This document shows positions 7,834-17,356 of a stretch of 64,000 nt of DNA, one piece after another. Below the pieces are notes generated by a model. It searched no databases and was not told where the DNA came from. It saw only the letters and a list, made by a program, of their open reading frames with translations. Where the stretch lies: assembly GCA_900540845.1 (NCBI GenBank), contig UQHS01000003.1, positions 72,543 through 136,542 of the forward strand, in the 5' to 3' direction. How positions within the stretch are numbered: the first letter of the stretch is position 1; each line of letters starts with the position of its first letter. The position numbers and the translations under genes are program-made. This stretch comes from an uncultured Collinsella sp. Lineage in GTDB: Bacteria > Actinomycetota > Coriobacteriia > Coriobacteriales > Coriobacteriaceae.

Positions 7834-9981
7834 CTACCTTGCCGCCAGCTTAAGCTTGACAATGCCCTTATAACTATTTGAACCATACAGGTTAAAGAAG
7901 CTCAAAGGATGACTGCTCAACTCCAACTCCGGGTAACCTTTATCGATAAACTTGGCAGCAAGCCTCTTTTTCAGATTTAAATCAGTCAGAGTAAGAAGGT
8001 TCCAGATTGTGTAATCAAGGGCCCAGTTCAAGAAGCTGCGCTCAAGAGAAGCGTATAGTCCAATAGACTTAAGGTCTGCTTTAATACGACAGATTGCCTC
8101 GTAAAAACACTCAGGATTCTTTTCACGTGAGTTCGAGACGGAGCCCTTCCTCGTCGAACGATGCTTAACCAAAACATCGTCGACAATCGCAAGTACCGAC
8201 GCCCTATACAGAAGGCCATACACGAAGACAGCGTCCTCGCTATTGGCCATATCGACGGGAAAACCCAGAGCGCTGTTCTTCAAAAAAGAAGTCCTGTAGA
8301 GCCTGTCCCAAGGCCACCCCATAAATGCTTGAAAAAGACCGCTCGAAACATCCTGAACACTGAAAGACTCCGACTTGGGAAGCAGCCCAAGTTTAAGTGC
8401 CCAAGGCGCCGGAATGGACTCGTAAGTTTCACCATCAAACTCGCAGCTACTGCACACTACGATATCAGCATTAGTAGCTCGAGCCTTTCGGTACAACTTA
8501 CCAAACATATCCGGGGCAAAAATATCATCAGAGTCGAGAATCAGCGTGTAGGGAGCGTTGGCAAATTCAAGCCCGCGATTCCTAGCCGCAGCAACGCCTT
8601 GATTGTCCTGATCGACAACATGGATACGAGAATCCCTAGCCTCATACGTTGTGAGAATCTCTCTCGACGCGTCCGTTGATCCATCATTAACGGCAATGAT
8701 CTCGAAATCCGTGAAATCCTGGGCAAAGATGGAATCAAGAGTATCAACGAGCACTTCAGCTGTGTTGTATACAGGCAAGACAACAGAAATCTTTGGTTTC
8801 ACGGGTCCGTCTATGAACTTTGCAGGCTTCCTCGAAGCGAGCTCGTTATCGATGGTGTCTACGAGAACGGAGCGATCACCGTCCTTGGACAGCTTGCTCC
8901 AAAGCAGCTCTCTTGCCCGCTTCGGACCATCTTGATTCGCAACTTGGAAAAAGGTCTTGACCTTGCGCGCTATGCGCTTGTAACCATGCAAGTAGTCGAT
9001 ATCCTTGGTGATGAAATCAACGTAGGCCTGAGGGTCAGTAACAGTCATTTCAACAGCGGAAAGCTGGCCGGGGGCAAACAATGACGGATCGACCTCGCCT
9101 GCCGCTTTAGCAGCAGCGAACTCCTCGCCATATTGCTTAACAAAGCCAAGGCGATATTCATCGGCAACACGTCCTGCATTCCACGTATACGCGTCGCACA
9201 TCATCTTGGTTGCGACGGGGGCGAGCGAATCATGAAGGTCAGGTCGGTCCTCTTTGAGCCACCGCCTGATTTCGGCATACTCAAGGCAAATGGTATTAAC
9301 CTTGCCCGGATTATTGATTGAAGATGCCTCATTGTCTTGACGGTAATGCACGAACGGCTTATGGACGAACATGACACGCCTAGCGCATGCCCAAATCTTA
9401 AAGTTGAATGCGGTATCTTGGTATGCCGCACCAGGAGTTTCTAGCAGGCGCAGATTATTATCTCTGATAAAGTCTGTGCGGTAAATCGCCGACCAAAGGG
9501 CGGGTTGCGCATAGAAGCAATGCTGGTTTTCGCGCACGCTCGGGTCGATGATGCGATCGCACTCATGATGTCCAAACAATTCAAGAAGATGATCGTTCTT
9601 AATTTTCTTTGCCCAATAGAGGTAGAAGTTGGCGCGAACGACCTCAAGATCAAACGCCTCGGCATAATTCACAAGGGTTTCGAGCATATCAAGGTCGGCA
9701 AAGTCATCAGACTCGAGAATCGTTACGTACTTACCATGCGCGAGGTCAAGACCGGTATTGATGCCGACTCCGTACCCACCGTTCTCCTTGTCGACAACGA
9801 TAAGCCTGGAATCACGATCAGAGAAGTTATGGAGGATCTCCGATGAGCGATCAGTAGAGCCATCGTTGATCGCAATGATCTCAATATCGGTAAGAGTCTG
9901 AGCCAAAAGGCTGTTTATGCAGGAGACAACGAATACCTCATTGTTGTAGACGGGCACAATCACCGAGACTTTTGGAGTCAT
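7834..9981 (-). CDS. Bifunctional-looking protein with two family 2 glycosyltransferase domains
   Basis: A 715-residue cytoplasmic protein with two GT-A domains in tandem. The first begins at residue 4 (VSVIVPVYNNEVFVVSC, INDGSTDRS, ESDDF) and the second near residue 395 (ISVVLPVYNTAEVLVDTL, VNDGSTDAS, DSDDIF). A helical linker of about 100 residues separates them. Such tandem enzymes often add alternating sugars or a sugar and a polyol phosphate to a growing chain. The ATG at 9981 has AGGAA 5 bases upstream. It heads the minus-strand set that continues with the acyltransferase and the membrane protein. Which domain transfers which residue is not visible. Confidence 0.92.
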   Translation of the reverse strand: MTPKVSVIVPVYNNEVFVVSCINSLLAQTLTDIEIIAINDGSTDRSSEILHNFSDRDSRLIVVDKENGGYGVGINTGLDLAHGKYVTILESDDFADLDMLETLVNYAEAFDLEVVRANFYLYWAKKIKNDHLLELFGHHECDRIIDPSVRENQHCFYAQPALWSAIYRTDFIRDNNLRLLETPGAAYQDTAFNFKIWACARRVMFVHKPFVHYRQDNEASSINNPGKVNTICLEYAEIRRWLKEDRPDLHDSLAPVATKMMCDAYTWNAGRVADEYRLGFVKQYGEEFAAAKAAGEVDPSLFAPGQLSAVEMTVTDPQAYVDFITKDIDYLHGYKRIARKVKTFFQVANQDGPKRARELLWSKLSKDGDRSVLVDTIDNELASRKPAKFIDGPVKPKISVVLPVYNTAEVLVDTLDSIFAQDFTDFEIIAVNDGSTDASREILTTYEARDSRIHVVDQDNQGVAAARNRGLEFANAPYTLILDSDDIFAPDMFGKLYRKARATNADIVVCSSCEFDGETYESIPAPWALKLGLLPKSESFSVQDVSSGLFQAFMGWPWDRLYRTSFLKNSALGFPVDMANSEDAVFVYGLLYRASVLAIVDDVLVKHRSTRKGSVSNSREKNPECFYEAICRIKADLKSIGLYASLERSFLNWALDYTIWNLLTLTDLNLKKRLAAKFIDKGYPELELSSHPLSFFNLYGSNSYKGIVKLKLAAR

Positions 9982-10029
9982 AAAATTCCTAACCTAGATT
10001 GACGGTGTCACATAATATAACGCAAGGCA

Positions 10030-12747
10030 CTACACATACACCGGAAGCAGGTATGCCTCTCCTAAACCGCTAATTCCATTAAGTTGCATACCAGTTGCCA
10101 TGGTTATTGCTATGTTGTACGCCCACAAAGGGTCAGTCGCATATTGATGAGAACGTTTGCCCGTCTTTTCCGCATAATCAGGATTCCAACGCATTTCATA
10201 CAGCGTTTCCTGACCGGCATAGATATAGTTATCTGCAATGAGACGTGCTGCGCCGGAAAGGGACTTCTCGATTGAGTTCCACCCATGGAACCTCGCATAG
10301 TCAAAAGCCGACTGCGGGGACGAGTCGAAAGCACCCCATCCAAAGAAGTTGTAGTACGTACCAGCTGGAGCCGTCTTTGTAACATTCCCTATCGTTACCT
10401 TGCCCTCGGGGAAATACTTTCCCCGAGCCATCGTAGAGGTTCCCCAGCCAGTCTCAATCATAGAGTGGGCAAACAAGTACATTGGGTTGATCTGCGCACT
10501 TTTGGCTGCGGCAACAAAAGCACTACCCTTCCCCACAAACACGCCCTTGCGGCCGAGCGCTGTACTGGAAATTGACTTATCCAACTGCTCGCCCGTCACA
10601 TTATCGACGCCAGTCCTCAGGTCAAGAAACTGATAGAACGCCTTGTCGCCGAGCTTCCATGTCTTTGGGTCGATAAACTGACGGGCACTGGAAGATATCC
10701 CGTTAATAGCAATCATGCGATCGAGGGAAATGGAGTAGCCAACTGCCTTGACGCCATCATCCCTCTTAACAAACGTCCACCTCTGGGCGCCGGTGCCGTT
10801 CACGCCGTAAAGCTGCACCCTCGCGCCGTTGGCGGTGGAGCCGCCCTGGACGTCGAGGACGAGGGAGTCGTCGAGGGCGGAGACGAGCCTCACGCCGGAA
10901 CCGTCCCTCACGGCGACCCACTTCTGGGCCCACGTGCCGTTGCGGTCGTAGATGCCCACCGCCGCGCCCTGAGAGCCGTTGGCGCCGGCCACGTCGAGGG
11001 CCTTGCCCGAACCCGCGCCAGTGAGCGTGACGTAGCCCTTCTCGTCGTGGGACACGCGCCAGACCTGCGCCGCCGTGCCGTTGGCGCGGTAGAGCTGGAC
11101 GGGCGTGGAGTTGGCCTTGCCGCCGTTGCGCACGTCAAGCGAGGCGGAGGATGAGTTGGCGGTGTGCAGGCGGTAGGAGCCGTCGGCGAGGACGCCCCTG
11201 TTCTTGGAGGCGAGGTCGTCGAGGCGAGATCGCATAGATTGGACCTTTCGGAACTCCCAACGTTGGGCAGCGCTATCATTAGACTCCCACATCTGGATGG
11301 ACGCGCCATTAGAACTGTTCGCTCCAGAGACATCTATGACATATCGCGAATCCCAAGCACTAGAAATAGTATATCCACCAGACGCCGACCTCTTGATCAT
11401 CCATTTTTGACGATTGGTGTTATCCGCACGCTCCTGGCTAAGCAAAATGCGATTCCCGAGTTCCATTAATGAGCTCGACGACAAGTAAAGGCCGGAATTC
11501 TCATTTTGCAATGTGTAGTACCCATCTGGGGTCCTGTTGACCCTGAAGTGCTGGGCGCCGGTTCCGTTCGAACTATAGAGTTGGAGGAGCTCCCCAGGTT
11601 TCTTGGAGGCGGCGGGGACATCAAGAACCCGCATTCCAGGAAGAGCGGTGACGATTTCATACACACCATTCGCCACCGCGGTCTTTGGGTCGACAATATC
11701 AAAGCCAGCTGTAATAGTACCGTTATACTGACCCTTACCACGAACCGTAACTTGCGCCCTGCCGATATTGACGTTGTTCGCATAGGATACGGTGAAATCC
11801 CTATCTTGGACGAGGGCATTACCGGCAACAGTCACCGTGACGCGCGGGGAAAGTGGGGATCCGGTGTGCCACATGTCGGACACATGAAGCCTACCAAGCT
11901 TTTGAAGGTTGGTCGGAGCGTCGTGAGTAACCGTGACACCCCTCATGCGCCCGTAGACACGTTCGGCGGGCTGTCCATTGACATTCAGGACCGCGCCAAC
12001 CGGGTCGTAGCCAATGGGGTCGCCCGCATTGAGGGTTATTCCATTGCCGCAATAGATGCCGACATGCGTGATGTAATTCCTGCTTGAACCGTAGGTGTAT
12101 TTCCAGAAGACAAGGTCACCGGGGCGCGCCTGGTGCTCGCTGATAGGTACGCAATGCCTCGAGTAGATCGCCTCGGCGCTCGTCATATTGGAGTTGATGT
12201 TCGTGCCAGCAACGTTATTGAACACCCAATTGACAAATCCAGAGCAATCGAAGCCGCCCTGCGAAGGATGTTTACCGCCCCAAACGTACGGCAACCCAAG
12301 ATATTGCTCGGCATACACGAGCAACTGGGCAAAAGATACTGTAGACCGCGGCGTGCCGTCCGCTGGGATAATCTGGGCCTCCGCAATCTGCTCGTCGGTA
12401 AGAAAATCCTCAACACTGAGATCAAGATGGGTCGAACTATTCGTAGGAGAGACGGGACCATCCGCACCGGGAACCGGCTTGGAGGCATCCTCCTCAGCAG
12501 GGTCTTCAGGGACAGACGAATCGATAGCATCTGAGAGAACTGCCTGGTCATCCAAAGAAAGAACTAGATCGTCGGGCTGCAGCTGACCATCCTCCTCGGT
12601 AAGTTCAGCCGCAAGTGGCTCCTCGGGATTTTGACCCATGGGGCCCTGCTCAACAGCATAGGAAACGACAGGCATCACCGGCTGCAGCAAAAAGCTCGCA
12701 CAGAGAACACCAGTGAGGCTTGTTTGAATGAAGCGATTAAAACGCAT
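10030..12747 (-). CDS. Secreted NlpC/P60 - ricin-like repeat - glucosaminidase cell-wall protein
   Basis: A secreted modular wall hydrolase of about 905 residues. It starts with a signal peptide (MRFNRFIQTSLTGVLCASFL to about residue 32) and an acidic spacer. An NlpC/P60 domain has the catalytic cysteine in GGFDCSGFV (near residue 163) and histidine in HVGIYCG. A beta-rich segment follows, then at least five ricin-type units (QLYSSNGTGAQ, QMWESNDSAAQ, QLYRANGTAAQ, GIYDRNGTWAQ, QLYGVNGTGAQ; residues 350-670). The C-terminus is a glucosaminidase-like domain with AHSMIETGWGTSTMA. Together these could cleave stem peptide and glycan while binding carbohydrate. The ATG at 12747 has GGAGG 6 bases upstream. 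The repeat-coding part is clearly more GC-rich than its flanks, suggesting repeat expansion or recombination. Confidence 0.92.
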   Translation of the reverse strand: MRFNRFIQTSLTGVLCASFLLQPVMPVVSYAVEQGPMGQNPEEPLAAELTEEDGQLQPDDLVLSLDDQAVLSDAIDSSVPEDPAEEDASKPVPGADGPVSPTNSSTHLDLSVEDFLTDEQIAEAQIIPADGTPRSTVSFAQLLVYAEQYLGLPYVWGGKHPSQGGFDCSGFVNWVFNNVAGTNINSNMTSAEAIYSRHCVPISEHQARPGDLVFWKYTYGSSRNYITHVGIYCGNGITLNAGDPIGYDPVGAVLNVNGQPAERVYGRMRGVTVTHDAPTNLQKLGRLHVSDMWHTGSPLSPRVTVTVAGNALVQDRDFTVSYANNVNIGRAQVTVRGKGQYNGTITAGFDIVDPKTAVANGVYEIVTALPGMRVLDVPAASKKPGELLQLYSSNGTGAQHFRVNRTPDGYYTLQNENSGLYLSSSSLMELGNRILLSQERADNTNRQKWMIKRSASGGYTISSAWDSRYVIDVSGANSSNGASIQMWESNDSAAQRWEFRKVQSMRSRLDDLASKNRGVLADGSYRLHTANSSSASLDVRNGGKANSTPVQLYRANGTAAQVWRVSHDEKGYVTLTGAGSGKALDVAGANGSQGAAVGIYDRNGTWAQKWVAVRDGSGVRLVSALDDSLVLDVQGGSTANGARVQLYGVNGTGAQRWTFVKRDDGVKAVGYSISLDRMIAINGISSSARQFIDPKTWKLGDKAFYQFLDLRTGVDNVTGEQLDKSISSTALGRKGVFVGKGSAFVAAAKSAQINPMYLFAHSMIETGWGTSTMARGKYFPEGKVTIGNVTKTAPAGTYYNFFGWGAFDSSPQSAFDYARFHGWNSIEKSLSGAARLIADNYIYAGQETLYEMRWNPDYAEKTGKRSHQYATDPLWAYNIAITMATGMQLNGISGLGEAYLLPVYV

Positions 12748-12790
12748 GTAAATCCTCCGAACAGTCAATAGGAGAATACTATCATCGATT

Positions 12791-12824
12791 GTTTGCAATC
12801 AAAGCTCAAGCCCTGATTGCAAAC
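12791..12824. promoter_or_regulatory. Candidate operator: 11-bp inverted repeat upstream of the wall hydrolase
   Basis: Arms GTTTGCAATCA (12791-12801) and TGATTGCAAAC (12814-12824) are perfect reverse complements with a 12-base spacer, 44 bases before the wall hydrolase start. Position and symmetry suit a repressor or activator site, but no regulator is identified. Confidence 0.45.
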
Positions 12825-12865
12825 GGGAACTAGCAACATGAAGGGATCCGATGCAACCCCTTGCC

Positions 12866-12893
12866 ACCCTAAGTCATACACCCTAAGTCATAC
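12866..12893. repeat. Two tandem copies of a 14-base repeat
   Basis: ACCCTAAGTCATAC occurs twice head to tail, in the gap between the wall hydrolase and the AT-rich membrane gene. It may be a binding-site pair for a regulator or a replication-slippage product. Confidence 0.6.
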
Positions 12894-12944
12894 TCAGAAA
12901 AAAGCTCGCCTCGTCACCGCTTGTCTCTAAATTTGTGCAAATTG

Positions 12945-13802
12945 CTATTGCACAAGCACACATAATATTGGAACGCTAACCATCACAACAAATAACATGG
13001 CATCAATGCCAGCTAACAAGCACAAACCCTCTTGTTTTAGTATGCCCTGTTTTCCAATGATGATGGCGACAAACCAAAGTAGCAGTGCTATTGAATTCAC
13101 AAAGAGAAATCCTAAAAATGCAACGAAAAGAAAACCCAAAGCAAAGTTATCATGTATGGGCACCAATTGAAAAGAATCACTAATTATTCCAATTCCACCC
13201 GTGAACACAAAAGCAACGGCGCTGAAAACTCCAAGAACGCTGATGTGATCAATGGCAGCCCTATCTTTCACTGCTTCTAATGAAGCTGTCATATCCTCAA
13301 GAACTCGACTTGCATCCACTCTCATCCGCTCTTCTACACCATGGAGGTCCTTTTCTGCTTTCTCAATGACGGACTGAGTCTTCGAATCGGAATCGACCAT
13401 GACCTGGAAGGGCAAAGCATACGCCGTTATTCTCATTTGAAAGCGCCGAATCACATCAATTGCCGCTCTGATCTCCTCCGACGGATTGGATTCCCCTTGT
13501 ATATAATCCGTTGACGATAAAGCCAAGCCAATGTTATTTGCCAGTCTAACAAGTCGCTCAACTCTAGCCGCAAGCTGCTCATTAGAAGAGCAGCCGTCAA
13601 ACATCAGATTATTCAGCAATTGGATGTAGTCCTTCTCAAGCACATCAAGAACGGACGGACAGCAACATTGCTTCAGCATGGTATTTGCCTTCGCACGTTT
13701 TTCCGAGTTTGACATCTTTTCATAGCCAAACCTAGCCATATCGCTGAATAGCATGAAAAGGGCTTGATACTCAGGCGTCAACTCGCGTTCGCAGTAAGAC
13801 AA
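12945..13802 (-). CDS. Unknown helical protein with C-terminal transmembrane helices
   Basis: A 285-residue protein I do not recognise. The first 180 residues are predicted mainly helical, with a QCCCPS cysteine cluster near residue 45 and a charged coiled-coil-like stretch (EKAEKDLHGVEERM). The last 100 residues hold three or four hydrophobic helices, beginning about LGVFSAVAFVFTGGIG. A TTG start at 13802 is used because AGGGG lies 7 bases upstream; no ATG is better placed. Base composition is much more AT-rich than the chromosome around it, and it neighbours an HNH gene and another membrane gene, which suggests horizontal acquisition. A membrane effector in a defence module is one possibility, not shown. 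Confidence 0.7.
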   Translation of the reverse strand: MSYCERELTPEYQALFMLFSDMARFGYEKMSNSEKRAKANTMLKQCCCPSVLDVLEKDYIQLLNNLMFDGCSSNEQLAARVERLVRLANNIGLALSSTDYIQGESNPSEEIRAAIDVIRRFQMRITAYALPFQVMVDSDSKTQSVIEKAEKDLHGVEERMRVDASRVLEDMTASLEAVKDRAAIDHISVLGVFSAVAFVFTGGIGIISDSFQLVPIHDNFALGFLFVAFLGFLFVNSIALLLWFVAIIIGKQGILKQEGLCLLAGIDAMLFVVMVSVPILCVLVQ

Positions 13803-14601
13803 AACAAATCCCCTCAGAAATCCTATTGAAAATGGCCACCAAATGACGAGAAACCACTCTGCAGTTTAGCCGCAACGATGATTAACTATTTTTGTAGCAC
13901 TCGAATATCTCGGCATATAATAAAAATAGATTTTAGCCTCAGCGGATTACATCCTCAAAATCATCGCCGGTGTACTGGAGGCCAGCGAGGACGAGCGCAT
14001 CGTCCGCAGCGACATCGCCCCACTCATCGAGCTCGGCGCGGGCGTGTTGAGTCAATAGCTTATGAGACAGAACGCGATGTTTACCCATTTCGACCCTGCC
14101 CTCTCTACAGACGACACGCACTGTCGACCAACAGCCGGATCGAAGGGTGAGCTCGAGGATCAGTGAGATTCTGCGAGGCCATCGAAACATATCGCTTGAA
14201 CACCGTCTCAAGGCGGCCTTTTGGTGGTGCCACATCACTCTCCCACCCGCTTCCGGCGGCGGAGATTATCCGAGTCTTGCCGACCAACAAAAGCAGGGCT
14301 GCGACCTACGAAAGGATGGAGAAACGAAAGAGAGGCGAGGGGACCATCCCGCGATGAAGCGACGCGGTCATATGGTCGGAACTGCGCCATTCGGAGCCGT
14401 ATCGCATGAGCTGGAACTAGCGTCGTGTCAGTAACACATTTTGCCCTATTTGCCGAAAAGGCTGCCGCAGACCGTAGGCAGCTTTAAGGTCTTCTATGTC
14501 TGCCGGAGATTATTGTGGACATCAAGAGATCTAGAGAGAGGCCATTGCATGCGGCCTCGATGTCGTTTCAACCCCCAGAAGCCACAACGCTATCCAATCG
14601 G
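13803..14601. other. Gap of about 800 bases without a convincing gene
   Basis: Several short open frames exist on both strands but none has both a ribosome site and recognisable protein sequence. A stretch near 14340-14420 reads RRGHMVGTAPFG, which faintly recalls serine recombinases, and could be a gene scrap. Composition changes from AT-rich to GC-rich at about 13940, consistent with a junction between DNA of different origin. Confidence 0.5.
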
Positions 14602-15756
14602 CTATTGGCAAACAGAATTGCTGCGTTGCCCATCAATTGACTCAGCATCTTCATCCCGAAGCTTCTGCATCGAATACTCTCGATGCAGAAGCTTCGGTAG
14701 TTTTGGCATAGAATCCAAAGCGTACTCCGAACACAGCCGCTTCCTTTGTCTAGCGCCAACCTCACCTTCAGAAGCTAGCCTCATATTGCTTAATCTTGAT
14801 AGCTCAGCAAAACCTTTGTCTACAAAAATCGACTCGGGCAGCAGGGGACTGAAATACACTTCTTCTGAATAGCCAACGATCATTTTTAAGACCGCCTGCA
14901 ACGCATCGCCTTGACATAATGCACGCAAGCGCCTATGAAACTTCGAGTATCGTGCGTAGGAAGCATCCCTGCAAAAGACCAATACCCTAGAACTACATTG
15001 AAACGGAAATATGCAGACATACAACGGCTCGATGCGATACTCATCAGAATAGTTTAAGACGTCATTAATTAGATTCCCCTCAAAATCTGCAGCAAGTGTA
15101 ATCTGCCCCTGAAAAGCAAGGGGAACAGTGTATTGAAGCCCAATATCGAGCAGTACCCTGTACCCATCCCCTTTGTTTTGCGCGCACAGAAGAGAATGCT
15201 CCAGCTGCCGAGCAAAATCAACCTGATCTTGAGATCTAACTTCGATTGTATTGCTAGCCTGAATATCCATGCCCAACTCTGCAAAAGCAGTGCTTAAAAA
15301 GGCCATCTGCATTCGGGCTTTATATTGTTCCAATAAAAGAACTTTGACAGCAATCTTTCCAAGCAAATCATTTCCCAATGGGGAATGGGCATTGAATCTG
15401 TCTGGATTCTCGTAATCAGAGAAAAACTTACTGTCACATTCCCTACAAATCATCCGAAAGGTTCCAGCGCTGTTAATGCCTTCATCTTTTCTCAACAGGT
15501 CTATTTCGATAGCCGTGTTAATCGTTCGCAGTTTCCCGTTAACAGCGATCTCTCGCAAACAGAATTGCGGAATGGTATGTGAATTACAAAAACTTGGGTT
15601 ATCTGCTCCGCACAGAACGCAAGCGCCGGGTTTTGCTTCCTTTTCTCCAATATGACGAAATCTACCTATTGTCTTATTCATTTCGATTCGCAAGTCTTGC
15701 GGAAGGGGGAGAGGCGAGAAATCCATTCGAGGAAATCTGTCAAAAATATTAATCAT
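14602..15756 (-). CDS. HNH-type zinc-motif protein, putative nuclease
   Basis: A 384-residue protein with a split zinc motif: CVLCGAD near residue 47, SHTIPQFCLRE, then CRECDSKFFSDYE about 50 residues later. This CxxC-SHxIP-CxxC layout is seen in a family of uncharacterised HNH-like proteins that often sit in defence islands; nuclease activity is inferred from that resemblance. The rest is a mixed alpha/beta region of unknown role. The ATG at 15756 has AAGGAT 9 bases upstream. It is AT-rich like the membrane genes on either side. Its 3' end contains a perfect 17-bp inverted repeat (14657-14696). Confidence 0.7.
   Translation of the reverse strand: MINIFDRFPRMDFSPLPLPQDLRIEMNKTIGRFRHIGEKEAKPGACVLCGADNPSFCNSHTIPQFCLREIAVNGKLRTINTAIEIDLLRKDEGINSAGTFRMICRECDSKFFSDYENPDRFNAHSPLGNDLLGKIAVKVLLLEQYKARMQMAFLSTAFAELGMDIQASNTIEVRSQDQVDFARQLEHSLLCAQNKGDGYRVLLDIGLQYTVPLAFQGQITLAADFEGNLINDVLNYSDEYRIEPLYVCIFPFQCSSRVLVFCRDASYARYSKFHRRLRALCQGDALQAVLKMIVGYSEEVYFSPLLPESIFVDKGFAELSRLSNMRLASEGEVGARQRKRLCSEYALDSMPKLPKLLHREYSMQKLRDEDAESIDGQRSNSVCQ
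14657..14696. repeat. Perfect 17-bp inverted repeat inside the 3' end of the HNH gene
   Basis: Arms at 14657-14673 and 14680-14696 are exact reverse complements around a 6-base loop. Perfect arms of this length inside coding DNA are unlikely by chance. No T-run follows. It could be a recombination or processing site, or a strong mRNA hairpin near the end of the message. Confidence 0.7.
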
Positions 15757-16252
15757 TTATGATACATCCTTAATCCTGGGATTGCGCGACGAGTTGCCGT
15801 CTTCGCTCGACGACAAGTTCGACGGAGCCGACGCCCCCCCCCGAACCAACTGCTCCACGTGCGGTGGGATCGCCTCTCAGGTAACAGCCAAAAAAACAAG
15901 GACCAGCAACGCCGTCGATCGCCTCAATCGCAAGCCCCGTAAACGCACCCGCGTGGTCGGCGCCTCCCCTGACAGGAGATCACCCCTCATGCTCATCCGC
16001 AAGGACCAAGCATGTCGCTGAGAGCGAGCCTAGGTGGAGTACAACAAGATTATGTATAGCCCGCGGCGATGTAGACCGGATTCCCCTCACGGCCCTTCAA
16101 ACAAGAGCCCAAACAATGTCAACGGAAGTGATATGTCGAAAGACTCGGGAAGTAAACACAGTGAGGTGAAGAGCGGCTTGCCCCGGCGGCCACAAATCGC
16201 GCACTCCGAACCGACGGGAAAGCTGTCGATATCGAATGGGCGCGCTTAGCCT
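15757..16252. other. Gap of about 500 bases without a convincing gene
   Basis: The stretch is GC-rich, unlike both flanking genes, and contains a run of nine C at about 15834. Short frames are present but show no family pattern or good ribosome site. It may be eroded mobile DNA. Confidence 0.5.
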
Positions 16253-17008
16253 TCATCGATCCAATTCTCGCACTGAAGCAAGACCTTCTACCTTTTCCGA
16301 CGCCTCCTCCCAATTACTAACTTCTAAGCGCAAAAGAAGCGACGTGAGATCATCATAGAAACGCTGCACCTCAGTCCGGGTATATGGGCAACGATCGCGA
16401 ATCATCTGCAGGAGTAAATCCGGGACATAGATAATCAGGCACATAGAGACACCGAATATCATCATGCATATGATAACCGACCCCAAGTCATCGAGGCTTG
16501 CGACCGAATTAACCAGAAAAGAGCCGAGTGGCGAAATGACAGAGGCAATTATCACGGGCAAATAGCGAGTAACCCAGTCCTTTCCCGATGTTCGATTAAG
16601 GAGACACAAGGTTTCGGTATGGAGCAACTTAATCACTCGCACGTCACCATAACCGTACCGCCCAAGAAAAGACCTCATGTCATATGCAACTTGATCCCTG
16701 CAGAGCATATTATCCGCAGGCAGGGCATCACTGTGCAGATTTACAAAACCAAATCCAACGAGACATACAAACAAAGCGCAGCAAGTAGCTTGTATGACGT
16801 GGTGAAAAACAACGCCCTGAGCGTCAACACAGAACGAGAGGAAGACCACGAGTATCCACACGCCGAAGAGGGCAGACGGAATCGGGCTACTCGAAACCGG
16901 GAAAAATTCTTTAAATATTTCTGACTTACGCACGGGCGTTTTCCCATGTTTGCTCACCCCCGATTTCCGCTCCCTGTTCCAGAGCCGAGCCAGATCCTTG
17001 ATTTCCAT
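16253..17008 (-). CDS. Unknown four-helix membrane protein
   Basis: A 251-residue protein with two pairs of hydrophobic helices: around SALFGVWILVVFLSFCV and VIQATCCALFVCLVGFGFV (residues 45-95), and YLPVIIASVISPLGSFLV and VIICMMIFGVSMCLIIYV (residues 145-205). The N-terminal 40 residues are basic and the C-terminus is a charged helix. No family is recognised. The ATG at 17008 has AAAGGA 6 bases upstream, so the start is sound. The gene is AT-rich and shares orientation with the HNH and membrane genes to its left, suggesting a shared accessory module, although about 500 bases separate it from the HNH gene. Confidence 0.65.
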   Translation of the reverse strand: MEIKDLARLWNRERKSGVSKHGKTPVRKSEIFKEFFPVSSSPIPSALFGVWILVVFLSFCVDAQGVVFHHVIQATCCALFVCLVGFGFVNLHSDALPADNMLCRDQVAYDMRSFLGRYGYGDVRVIKLLHTETLCLLNRTSGKDWVTRYLPVIIASVISPLGSFLVNSVASLDDLGSVIICMMIFGVSMCLIIYVPDLLLQMIRDRCPYTRTEVQRFYDDLTSLLLRLEVSNWEEASEKVEGLASVRELDR

Positions 17009-17356
17009 ACATATTCCTTTCTTTCTATAAGGTCACAGGTGGCATCGCCATACAATGCCAGCCGTCCCCATGCAAACTTGTCCTGTGAAATCGACTGTCG
17101 CGTCTCTCGGTCAAACGTGTCAAACTAAAACCCCAACTCAGACAACTTCATCACAATCGCACCGGACTAGCGCGGCGGCAGATGCGCTTCGCTCGGCTTC
17201 GCTTGGAACATGCGAGATGACTGCCCTTGGGTATTCAGATACATGCACACGCGTAGTGCTCAAACACTCGAATCCCGATGACCTTTCTGCTCAAAAGCTA
17301 TTGACTAAACACAGCCTGCTGGACTTTCCTCCTATACGGCCAGCGCTCAATGCCAG
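17009..17356. other. Gap of about 350 bases, nothing recognised
   Basis: No frame with ribosome site and plausible protein was found on either strand. It should contain the promoter of the membrane gene that starts at 17008. Confidence 0.5.

Noticed and set aside
13878..14440. Short frames on both strands between the membrane and HNH genes
   Set aside because: None has both a start signal and similarity; a faint recombinase-like stretch is too short to call.
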